Assembly: GCF_014696435.1 (NCBI RefSeq)
Contig: NZ_JACJQG010000015.1
Span: forward strand, 91,537-155,536
From: Calothrix anomala FACHB-343
GTDB lineage: Bacteria > Cyanobacteriota > Cyanobacteriia > Cyanobacteriales > Nostocaceae
Reading direction: 5' to 3'
DNA length: 64,000 nucleotides
Shown here piece after piece: positions 8,863-15,688 of the stretch. The notes under the pieces are model-generated. The model searched no databases. It was not told the origin of the DNA and was given only the letters and a program-made list of their open reading frames with translations. Every line of letters begins with the position of its first letter. Positions within the stretch are counted from its first letter, which is position 1. Both the position numbers and the translations under genes were made by a program.

Positions 8863-9447
8863 TTAGTGTCTTACTAGACGGATATAGCGATGAGGGTTGT
8901 TTACGGTATAGTTAACGATGCGGTGAAATGTTCCATCAGTTGTAATACCATCACCATCTTTATCGCCGTCAAAATCCTGGTTGTAGTGAGATTCTGACAA
9001 GTATACTCGCCCATTTTCAACTTTTTCAACAATTGCAACGTGATTTTGCCCATTGAGATAATACTGAGCTACATCCCCAAGCTGAGGAGTTTCATTACTT
9101 CCTAAGAAAGTTCTTGCGCCATTATAGAGAACTCCTCCCCATTGGTTCGCATTACGTTGTCCAGGTGGCAGCAGTATATCTTCTGGTGTAAAACCTAATT
9201 CTTTTAGACGACCATATGCATACCATGTACAATTGCCCTCTCTTGCGTAAATTAATGCTTGGGTTGGATCGGTATGGTTTGACCATGCTTGGATTAAAGT
9301 CTCACCTGCTAATGACAAAAGTTGCTGTGAATCCAAGCCTAGTCTATTCTGTGGAAAAATATTAAGTGAATTATTATCTAGAGAATTTAAAGTATTATTC
9401 AATTTTGTTAATGAGGAGTCAATGTGATTTTGGGAGTTTTCAAACAT
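8863..9447 (-). CDS. Small CHAP-domain putative amidase
   Basis: A 194-residue protein: a leader (1-60) closely matching that of the giant neighbour (LDNNSLN..., SQQLLSLAGETLIQAW), then a CHAP domain. The catalytic set is visible: Cys in GNCTWYAYGR (near 74), His in GQNHVAIVEKV (near 131) and an acidic partner in VYLSESHYN. CHAP domains are NlpC/P60-like cysteine amidases that usually cut peptidoglycan. The leader is followed directly by the enzyme, so this is a minimal version of the 1314-residue paralogue. Both genes lie on the minus strand with a shared upstream DNA element, suggesting joint control. No standard signal peptide is visible. Confidence 0.8.
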   Translation of the reverse strand: MFENSQNHIDSSLTKLNNTLNSLDNNSLNIFPQNRLGLDSQQLLSLAGETLIQAWSNHTDPTQALIYAREGNCTWYAYGRLKELGFTPEDILLPPGQRNANQWGGVLYNGARTFLGSNETPQLGDVAQYYLNGQNHVAIVEKVENGRVYLSESHYNQDFDGDKDGDGITTDGTFHRIVNYTVNNPHRYIRLVRH

Positions 9448-9548
9448 AGTTAAATGATTTCCAATTATTAAAGTTTACAGAGATTGCTGACAATGTAATT
9501 TTTAATCACAACGAAGATAACTAGGTCGGCGCAATTAAAGACAACTGA

Positions 9549-9602
9549 CGTACCCCTCTGGGGAAGTAAGCTATGCGTAGCGTCTGCGACAGGAGAGGTC
9601 TT
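9549..9602. repeat. Interspersed palindromic repeat (GCTATGCGTAGCGTCTGCGACAG type)
   Basis: A TACCCCTCTGGGG hairpin is followed by CTATGCGTAGCGTC and GACAGGAGAGG, a form of the small palindromic repeats scattered through Nostocales genomes. It lies in the long gap 9448-10405, which otherwise holds only the shared CHAP promoter element, a degenerate MITE end and the raf1 terminator. Confidence 0.5.
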
Positions 9603-9924
9603 TCATTGGTAATTGCTAAGGGTTTCAAGCATGTTTACGTTGCGCAATATAGTTTGGTTTATTCCAGCAGACTTACTTATGTTGAAGAATATTGTAATGA
9701 CTTGATTTCTTCACGAAAATACTAAAGTCATGAATACAAAACCATCTAATTGACAAGCAGAATACTATGAGGGCAATATTGTATTTGCTCCCTATAAATA
9801 AAGCATTTTTTTGTTAATAAAACAGTAATTAACTGGAGAATTAATAACTATCTGTGCAATTTAAGTTTCAAAGAAAGTTCAATTGTCAGCTTTAGCCAAT
9901 CAAGCTGACAATTGAATTAACTTT

Positions 9925-10015
9925 GCATAAATAATTATTAAATACATCATGACAAACCACGCTTAAGCAAGCCTATAGCGTGATTACCTAAGTTTTTATA
10001 AATTTAACGTGAATT
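9925..10015 (-). promoter_or_regulatory. Upstream element shared by the two CHAP genes (copy 2)
   Basis: This contains AAATACATCATGACAAACC, then CTATAGCGTGATTACCTAAG and ATAAATTTAACGTGAAT, matching the element at 8260-8420 in content and spacing. It lies about 480-560 bp upstream of the small CHAP gene, farther than copy 1, so a long leader transcript is possible. Confidence 0.5.
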
Positions 10016-10296
10016 TGGACGAATTAACAGCAGAATGAGTCTGCAGCTATTACCAGTTAGCATAATCATTAATCTGTGAGGCCGTCGGCAGTAAAGTAGT
10101 TTCTCCTGCATCGGCAAGGATAATATTTTGTGTAATTTTATACCATGGTTATAGTATGCATTTTATGGCAATCCTATTTGATATATCAACAAAAAGGACT
10201 AGGAAGACAAATATATTCTAGAGGGTATGGCATTGCCATCTAAGCATTCTTTTTTTTAATTGGTATAAGCTGTTGCGCTCTAATTAACTGAGTAGC

Positions 10297-10330
10297 GAAA
10301 AAATTACCCCTCTGCTGACTCAGGGGGTAA
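10297..10330 (-). terminator. Rho-independent terminator of raf1
   Basis: Read on the minus strand: stem TTACCCC / GGGGTAA (10330-10324 with 10310-10304), a 13-nt loop, then a run of six T. It lies about 75 bp beyond the raf1 stop. Confidence 0.75.
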
Positions 10331-10405
10331 CTATTGCTACATCTATTATTAAATAGATATACAGTGAAATTAGCTAATGCGGTTTTCTGGAAGAGGAATA
10401 TTGAT

Positions 10406-11494
10406 TTATTCGTCAATTTGCCAAGAATCTTTGGTAAATTCTTCATCCAGGATTTTCTTAGGACGCAAGATGATAATTACTTTACCTAATAAGGGGATTT
10501 CAGCTGCAGTGTCAAACCATTGAATATCAAGTTCGCCAGAGTTATCGACAACAAAGTAACTAGAAGCATCCCATTGACGTTGGGCACGATCTACAATTAC
10601 CAAAACTTTTTCTAATTTAGTCTGTTGGGTTTGGTTGGGTAGGCGATCGCTATTTGCGACAATTACTACTGGGTCTTCTGCACTTAAAAGTACTTGCCAA
10701 CCTGGTAATGGTACCCAAGCTTGCTCCCCTGTAAATTTAACCATACGGAATGGTTCAATTTCAGTGACCAAAGGCACAGCTTTTAAAGCATCTGGTGTTA
10801 ATGGTAACTCCCCAGCTACGGGAACAATCCGGGGTAATTCGTCTTCCGATTCCAGGCGGTAAAAGGGTAAAAGTGGTGCTGGTCGTTTTGGCGCGACTGA
10901 AAAATCTGTCAGTAATTGTTCTATTTGTTTCCTGGCTGTTTGCGTATGGGCGAAGCGTAACCCTTTAGCAATTAAGCGCGATCGCTCTTGTAAATCTGAG
11001 TTTTGCTTGGCGAGTTTCCATGCATGATATGCTACAGCATCTCCTGGATGGTCGGAAAATCCTTCCGGGAAAGTCCGGAACCGGGAATACTCTTTAATCG
11101 CTTTGGCGACTTCTCGCGCCTCATCCATGTCTAGCTTATGCTGAAAAGTCAAATCCGCCGCCGCCGCTCGTTCTTCATGGGTGAGCAAGCGTAACTCATA
11201 TAAAATATCACTGCCGCGTGTAGCATAATGCGATCGCGTCGCTTCTGACGCGCCACCTGTTTCTAAAGAACTGTAAACTTGAGAACCAACAACCACCTGA
11301 TTTTGTTGAATCGGCTCAAATCCAGTAGCTTCAAAAATATCTTGAGGATTGTAACCTGTTTTTTGTAAATGAGCGATCGCTTGACCCCATTCCACCCAGT
11401 TACCTTGCTTTTGCCGTAACTTCCGCAGCAACTCTTGGGCGGTATCTGAATCAGCGTTGTGAGGATTTTGAGCGTTGGGTGGTAGGTCAGTCAT
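10406..11494 (-). CDS. raf1: Rubisco accumulation factor 1 (Raf1)
   Basis: A 362-residue cytosolic chaperone that acts after GroEL folding of RbcL: it stabilises large-subunit dimers and helps build the L8 core before small subunits displace it. The sequence has the cyanobacterial Raf1 layout: an N-terminal helical domain with QKQGNWVEWGQAIAHLQKTGYNPQDIFEATGFEP (about residues 28-60, given here in part only as a landmark), a helical alpha domain (about 80-200, including HPGDAVAYHAWKLAKQ), a linker rich in Pro, and a C-terminal beta domain (about 225-350). Length equals that of Nostoc homologues. It is monocistronic, with its own terminator. rbcL is not in the window. Confidence 0.93.
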   Translation of the reverse strand: MTDLPPNAQNPHNADSDTAQELLRKLRQKQGNWVEWGQAIAHLQKTGYNPQDIFEATGFEPIQQNQVVVGSQVYSSLETGGASEATRSHYATRGSDILYELRLLTHEERAAAADLTFQHKLDMDEAREVAKAIKEYSRFRTFPEGFSDHPGDAVAYHAWKLAKQNSDLQERSRLIAKGLRFAHTQTARKQIEQLLTDFSVAPKRPAPLLPFYRLESEDELPRIVPVAGELPLTPDALKAVPLVTEIEPFRMVKFTGEQAWVPLPGWQVLLSAEDPVVIVANSDRLPNQTQQTKLEKVLVIVDRAQRQWDASSYFVVDNSGELDIQWFDTAAEIPLLGKVIIILRPKKILDEEFTKDSWQIDE

Positions 11495-11564
11495 ACGTCA
11501 AAAATTAATACCTGATAGGCAAGTCTTATTCTATCGGAAAACAGCCAGTAAAGCCCGATGATGG

Positions 11565-11705
11565 TTGACTGTTGACGGTTGACGGTTGACTGTTGTACGG
11601 GCGGGTTCACAAATATCCGCACCGATCAACGATAATTCTCAATCAACCCGCCCCTACTGACTGTTATCCAATGCCGAATGCCCAATGCCCAATGCCCCAT
11701 ACCCT
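11565..11705. repeat. Heptad tracts around a GTACGGGCGGGTT...AACCCGCCCCTAC palindromic element
   Basis: TTGACTG/TTGACGG heptads (11565-11594) run directly into a roughly 63-bp element with inverted ends GTACGGGCGGGTT and AACCCGCCCCTAC (11595-11657). AATGCCC heptads then follow (to about 11700). Sister elements lie at 19802-19865, 34869-34931 and 61076-61136, each next to heptads. Confidence 0.85.
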
Positions 11706-11822
11706 GTTCCCTATTATTAATCTACATCCGCAAATTTGCGCAAGGCTGGTTATTTATTTATCGAATAAACTTGGTATGGAATATAACAAGATAGTAAATA
11801 TTTAAAGGCATTTAAGGTATTT

Positions 11823-12767
11823 ATGGATAATGCAGGTCTGGAATTTAATACAGAACGTCGTCAATTAAGAACTTTAGAAAGACCGAAAAAACTCAAAATT
11901 CTGGTGGTTGATGATGAACCAGATAATCTAGATTTGCTCTATCGTACCTTTCGCCGCGATTTTCAAGTTCTCAAAGCAGATAGTGGCATGAATGCCTTGC
12001 AAATGTTGGCTGCTGAAGGCGAAGTAGCGGTGATCATCTCCGATCAACGGATGCCGGAAATGAAAGGTACGGAATTTCTCAGCAAGACAGTACCTCAGTT
12101 TCCCGATACAGTCAGAATCATCTTGACTGGCTTTACAGATATTGAAGATTTGGTAGAAGCAATTAACGCTGGGCAAGTTTACAAGTATATTACTAAACCT
12201 TGGGACCCTGGAGAACTCAAGGCTGTAGTCCAAAGGGCTGCGGAAACCTACGATTTACTCAAGCAACGTACAGAAGAACTACGCTGTGCTAATGCTCAAA
12301 TGGCCCTGCTGACGGTGTTGGTAGAGGTAACCCAAGCAGCTAATAGTTTAGAAGAAACTCTCAAACCAATTGCTACAGCTTTTAGTAAAAGTTTTGGCGC
12401 TGATGCTTGTATTCTGCAACTAGTTGAGGGTAATAATCTCAGTGCGGTTCAGGGAGATTACGGTAACGGTAGTACTGTAGAAAACTGGTTAGCCGTAGAT
12501 TCTCTGGTGAGCGAGGCGATCACTACGGGAAAAGTACAATTATGCTTAAATGTACTGAAAGACCCAAAATTATCTGGTGTAGACCATTACCAAAAATCTG
12601 GTATTCAAGCACACTTAGTTATACCCATTAGTTACCGTAACAAAGTTATGGGCTTGTTGTCTCTCCAGTGGAAACAACCACATACTTTGCGCGATGATGA
12701 ACTTAAGCTAATTCATTTATCAGGCCAATTAGTTGCGATCGCTCTTACTAGCAGTCATTGCGCTTAA
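11823..12767 (+). CDS. Response regulator with GAF output domain
   Basis: A 314-residue two-domain signalling protein. The REC domain (about residues 23-145) has the acidic pair in VVDDEPDN, the phospho-acceptor Asp in IISDQRMPEMKG, the switch Thr in ILTGFTD and the Lys in YITKPWDP; this last form is typical of REC domains coupled to HD-GYP or histidine kinase systems. A helical linker (QRTEELRCANAQMALL) leads into a GAF domain (about 165-310). There is no DNA-binding or catalytic output, so it probably passes a signal by protein contact, with the GAF domain binding a ligand or chromophore; no conserved bilin-binding Cys motif is evident. It stands alone. Confidence 0.88.
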   Translation: MDNAGLEFNTERRQLRTLERPKKLKILVVDDEPDNLDLLYRTFRRDFQVLKADSGMNALQMLAAEGEVAVIISDQRMPEMKGTEFLSKTVPQFPDTVRIILTGFTDIEDLVEAINAGQVYKYITKPWDPGELKAVVQRAAETYDLLKQRTEELRCANAQMALLTVLVEVTQAANSLEETLKPIATAFSKSFGADACILQLVEGNNLSAVQGDYGNGSTVENWLAVDSLVSEAITTGKVQLCLNVLKDPKLSGVDHYQKSGIQAHLVIPISYRNKVMGLLSLQWKQPHTLRDDELKLIHLSGQLVAIALTSSHCA

Positions 12768-12796
12768 TCAAAAATTAGTAGGGGCGGGTTACGCTT

Positions 12797-12896
12797 AGAC
12801 CAATTTGAAAAAAGAATGGGACAGATGGTAGGGGCATGGTATTACCATGCCCTATAGAATATATTGATGTGCCGCCAAGATTATTTAAATTGGTAT
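12797..12896. mobile_element. MITE-like element, ACCAATTT/AAATTGGT family (copy B)
   Basis: A roughly 100-bp element bounded by GACCAATTT and AAATTGGTAT, with an internal palindrome GGGGCATGGTATTACCATGCCC. It shows the family's internal landmarks AAAAGAATG and TATAGAATAT. Relatives lie at 40997-41097 and 41688-41788, with a degraded end near 10200-10266. Confidence 0.75.
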
Positions 12897-13014
12897 GACA
12901 GGGGAACGCTAAATGCTACGCTACGGAAGGCGGCGCTTCATGCGTCTACAGGCGTTTGCCAGTCGGAAAACCGGATAAACGCACTGGCTCCTGTTGATTG
13001 TTGATTTTTGACTC

Positions 13015-13707
13015 ATGACTCACGAAATTCGCGCTATTTTTGATCGTATTGCTCCTGTTTACGACCAGTTGAATGATTGGTTGAGTTTGGGACAGCACCG
13101 AATTTGGAAGGAAATGGCAATTAAATGGAGTCACCCTCAGCCTGGCGATACTTTTCTTGATTTGTGCTGCGGGAGTGGGGATATTACCTTAGGTTTAGCT
13201 AGGCGTGTAGGCGCGACAGGACATGTATATGGCGTAGATTTCTCCGCTAACCTCCTGAAAATGGCTCAAGAACGTTCCCAGGGAAACTATCCTTATCAAT
13301 CAACTATTACTTGGGTTGAAGCCGATGTTCTGAATTTACCCTTTGACAGCAATCAATTTGATGGGGCGACAATGGGCTATGGTTTAAGAAATGTTAAGGA
13401 TATTCCTCGCAGTCTCCAAGAGTTGTACCGAGTTCTCAAACCGAGTGCGAAAGCTGCGATTTTAGATTTCCATCGCCCAGAAAATCAGCAATTGCGATCG
13501 TTCCAACAGTGGTATTTAGATAATGTTGTGGTACCAATTGCAACTCAGTTGGGCGTGAAAGAAGAATATGCCTACATCAGCCCCAGTTTAGACCGCTTCC
13601 CTGGGGGCAAAGAGCAGGTAGAATTAGCTTATGAAGTTGGTTTTGCTTCCGCCACACACTACCCCATCGCGAACGGTATGATGGGAGTGCTGGTAGTCAG
13701 TAAATAA
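13015..13707 (+). CDS. menG: Demethylphylloquinone methyltransferase (UbiE/MenG)
   Basis: A 230-residue SAM-dependent methyltransferase of the UbiE/COQ5 type. In cyanobacteria, which make phylloquinone and no ubiquinone by this route, it adds the ring methyl in the last step of vitamin K1 synthesis for photosystem I. The SAM-binding motif DLCCGSGDITLGLA lies at 49-62, and the UbiE signatures YDQLNDWLSLGQHRIWK (16-32) and GYGLRNVKDIPRSLQELYRV are present. The ATG at 13015 gives the usual cyanobacterial N-terminus (MTHEIRAIFDRIAPVYD). Heptad-like TTGATTG sequence lies just upstream. A DUF445 gene follows after 28 bp, so the two are probably co-transcribed. Confidence 0.93.
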   Translation: MTHEIRAIFDRIAPVYDQLNDWLSLGQHRIWKEMAIKWSHPQPGDTFLDLCCGSGDITLGLARRVGATGHVYGVDFSANLLKMAQERSQGNYPYQSTITWVEADVLNLPFDSNQFDGATMGYGLRNVKDIPRSLQELYRVLKPSAKAAILDFHRPENQQLRSFQQWYLDNVVVPIATQLGVKEEYAYISPSLDRFPGGKEQVELAYEVGFASATHYPIANGMMGVLVVSK

Positions 13708-13735
13708 AATCCAAAATTGGTAATTCCAAAACTCT

Positions 13736-14971
13736 GTGGATTGGTCTCATCTATGGCTTTACCTATCACCCCCGGTGATAGGTGGTATTATTGGCTATTT
13801 CACAAATGATATAGCCATCAAAATGTTATTTCGTCCTTACCGAGCATTTTATATCGGTAAGCAAAGAGTGCCCTTTACCCCTGGTTTGATTCCCCGCAAT
13901 CAGGAACGGTTGGCGCTAAAAATTTCTAATACAATCATGGGGTCACTTTTAACCCCAGAAGAATTGCAAAATCTGGCCCGCCGTTTGTTGCAAACAGAAC
14001 GGGTACAAGGGGCAATTTTATGGTTGTTAAAACTAGCTCTCGACCAAGTTAATTCTGAGGAAAAAAATTACAAAAGCGCCAAAATTGTTGGTAATATTCT
14101 CCGTGATTTATTGGGAGAATCTTTACCAAGACTCCTCAAGGTTTTAGCAAGGCGGGAAGACTTTTTAGAAGTACAGCTAAATCAAATTTTTGACCAAGTA
14201 CTCTTAGAATTTCAACTGAGTGAAGAACAGTCTACAAGGTTGGCGGATTGGCTATTAGAAGTAGTCTTACCGCCAGATGTCCTGCGACAAACTATCATTG
14301 ACTTTTTAACCGATCGCACAATTCAAACTATTGATGAAAGCTTTCGCGAAAAGACTAGCGGTACTTATTGGGTAGTGGCGAATTTATTCGGTTTACGCAA
14401 TACTCTGGCTAGATTGAGAGCTTTTTGCTTGGATGAAAAAGAAGCAACCAATGAGCGCTTAGAGGAATTAATTAAAGAATTGCGAATGCGCGATCGCATC
14501 AAAAAATTATTGCAAAATTTATCATTGCAAAATTTACCTGTAGGTACAGTCAGACAACTGCGCAAAACCACCAGAGAAAGCGTCCGTCATTACCTGCAAA
14601 CAAGCGGGAGCGATTTGTTACAAGGATTATCTGATTCGGTGGACTGGGAAAATATTGCTTCTGTGTTACTTAATCGTCTGAGTACTTCGCCTGTAGTTAG
14701 CAGTTCTTTAGAAGTTGTCAGTCAAGAATTAGCTTTAGTTTTAGAGCGATATTTAGAGAAAGATTTAGAAGCAATTGTTTCTCAGATAATTCCGATTTTG
14801 TCTATAGATCAGGTAATTGTAGATAGAGTCAAATCAACTTCACCTGCTGATTTAGAAGCAGCAATTGAAGGAATTGTCAAAAATGAATTACAAGCAATTG
14901 TGACTTTAGGTGGTGTTTTAGGCGTGATTGTCGGTTTAGGTCAAACTGTGTTTTTATTCTTGAATCAATAG
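13736..14971 (+). CDS. DUF445 membrane protein
   Basis: A 411-residue DUF445 protein of unknown function. The hallmark N-terminus is seen: a membrane segment with [20 protein letters not shown] (about 16-36) followed by [18 protein letters not shown] long amphipathic helical middle part (about 60-380) leads to a C-terminal membrane segment ([19 protein letters not shown]). The start is GTG at 13736; its position directly before the conserved membrane segment supports it. It sits 28 bp after menG on the same strand, so it is likely in one operon, but no functional link to quinone synthesis is established. Confidence 0.85.
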   Translation: MDWSHLWLYLSPPVIGGIIGYFTNDIAIKMLFRPYRAFYIGKQRVPFTPGLIPRNQERLALKISNTIMGSLLTPEELQNLARRLLQTERVQGAILWLLKLALDQVNSEEKNYKSAKIVGNILRDLLGESLPRLLKVLARREDFLEVQLNQIFDQVLLEFQLSEEQSTRLADWLLEVVLPPDVLRQTIIDFLTDRTIQTIDESFREKTSGTYWVVANLFGLRNTLARLRAFCLDEKEATNERLEELIKELRMRDRIKKLLQNLSLQNLPVGTVRQLRKTTRESVRHYLQTSGSDLLQGLSDSVDWENIASVLLNRLSTSPVVSSSLEVVSQELALVLERYLEKDLEAIVSQIIPILSIDQVIVDRVKSTSPADLEAAIEGIVKNELQAIVTLGGVLGVIVGLGQTVFLFLNQ

Positions 14972-15010
14972 TTATATAGACTGCTTTTGTAACGGTTTTT
15001 AACTTAATAT

Positions 15011-15610
15011 TTAACTCAAAATGTTGGCTAAATCCAGCACAAATCCAGGTAAGACATTTTCACCTGATAAACTGGTAGGCGATGTCTCCGACGGGCTACG
15101 CCTACGCAAAATCTCCACTTCCTGTCCAGGGCGGTAAATTTCTACACATTGATTCTGCGGATCTATCAGCCAACCTAAACGCACGCCGTTGTCAATATAT
15201 TCCTGCATTTTCCGTCGCAGTGTTTCTAGGCTATCGGTAGCCGAACGTAATTCTGCGACAAAATCTGGAGCTATTGGTAAAAACTTCGCTGGATCTGGGT
15301 TTAAGGCTGTTAATCTCTCCCGATTTACCCAAGATGCATCAGGAGAACGATTTGCACCATTAGGGAGTTTAAAACCTGTAGAAGAGTCAAAAGTTAAACC
15401 TGTACCATCAGCATCAGCCCAATTACCTAAGCGCTGTGTCAGTCTGCTGTTACGATTTCCGCTTTCCCATCCTGTTGGTGGCATAATAATTAGTTCTCCC
15501 TCAGCTGTCCGTTCAAGACGCAAATCTCGATTATTTTGACAGATTTGGAAGAACTGCTCATCAGTTAGCTCGATAGTAGGGCGTAAGTTGAGAATTAGGT
15601 CATTCATCAT
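15011..15610 (-). CDS. Uma2-family (DUF820) protein with an in-frame repeat insertion
   Basis: A 199-residue Uma2/DUF820 protein, full length for the family: N-terminal helix (LTDEQFFQICQNN), GELIIMPPTGWESG, the core Asp in RSPDASWVNRERL, the acidic strand in PDFVAELRSATDSLE and the final LGWLIDPQNQCVEIYRPGQ. The fold is that of a PD-(D/E)XK nuclease, with the usual basic partner replaced or shifted; its role is unproven. Near the C-terminus, residues LRRRSPSETSPTS are encoded by an interspersed palindromic DNA repeat (15068-15110) that keeps the frame and inserts a Ser/Arg-rich stretch in a surface loop before LSGENVLPGF. Confidence 0.85.
   Translation of the reverse strand: MMNDLILNLRPTIELTDEQFFQICQNNRDLRLERTAEGELIIMPPTGWESGNRNSRLTQRLGNWADADGTGLTFDSSTGFKLPNGANRSPDASWVNRERLTALNPDPAKFLPIAPDFVAELRSATDSLETLRRKMQEYIDNGVRLGWLIDPQNQCVEIYRPGQEVEILRRRSPSETSPTSLSGENVLPGFVLDLANILS
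15068..15110. repeat. Palindromic interspersed repeat inside a coding region
   Basis: The sequence GGCGATGTCTCCGACGGG followed by CTACGCCTACGC is one of the repetitive elements common between genes in Nostocales. Here it lies in frame within the Uma2 gene. Confidence 0.75.
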
Positions 15611-15688
15611 CTGTGACGCATTTAAATTGAATATTTTGCACTCAGGTTGTCAAAAGTCCAGAGTCTAGATTGCCCAATCTACCTTTTT

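Noticed and set aside
12946-13134. Minus-strand ORF overlapping the start of menG
   Set aside because: It is the reverse of a conserved coding region and has no gene-like features.
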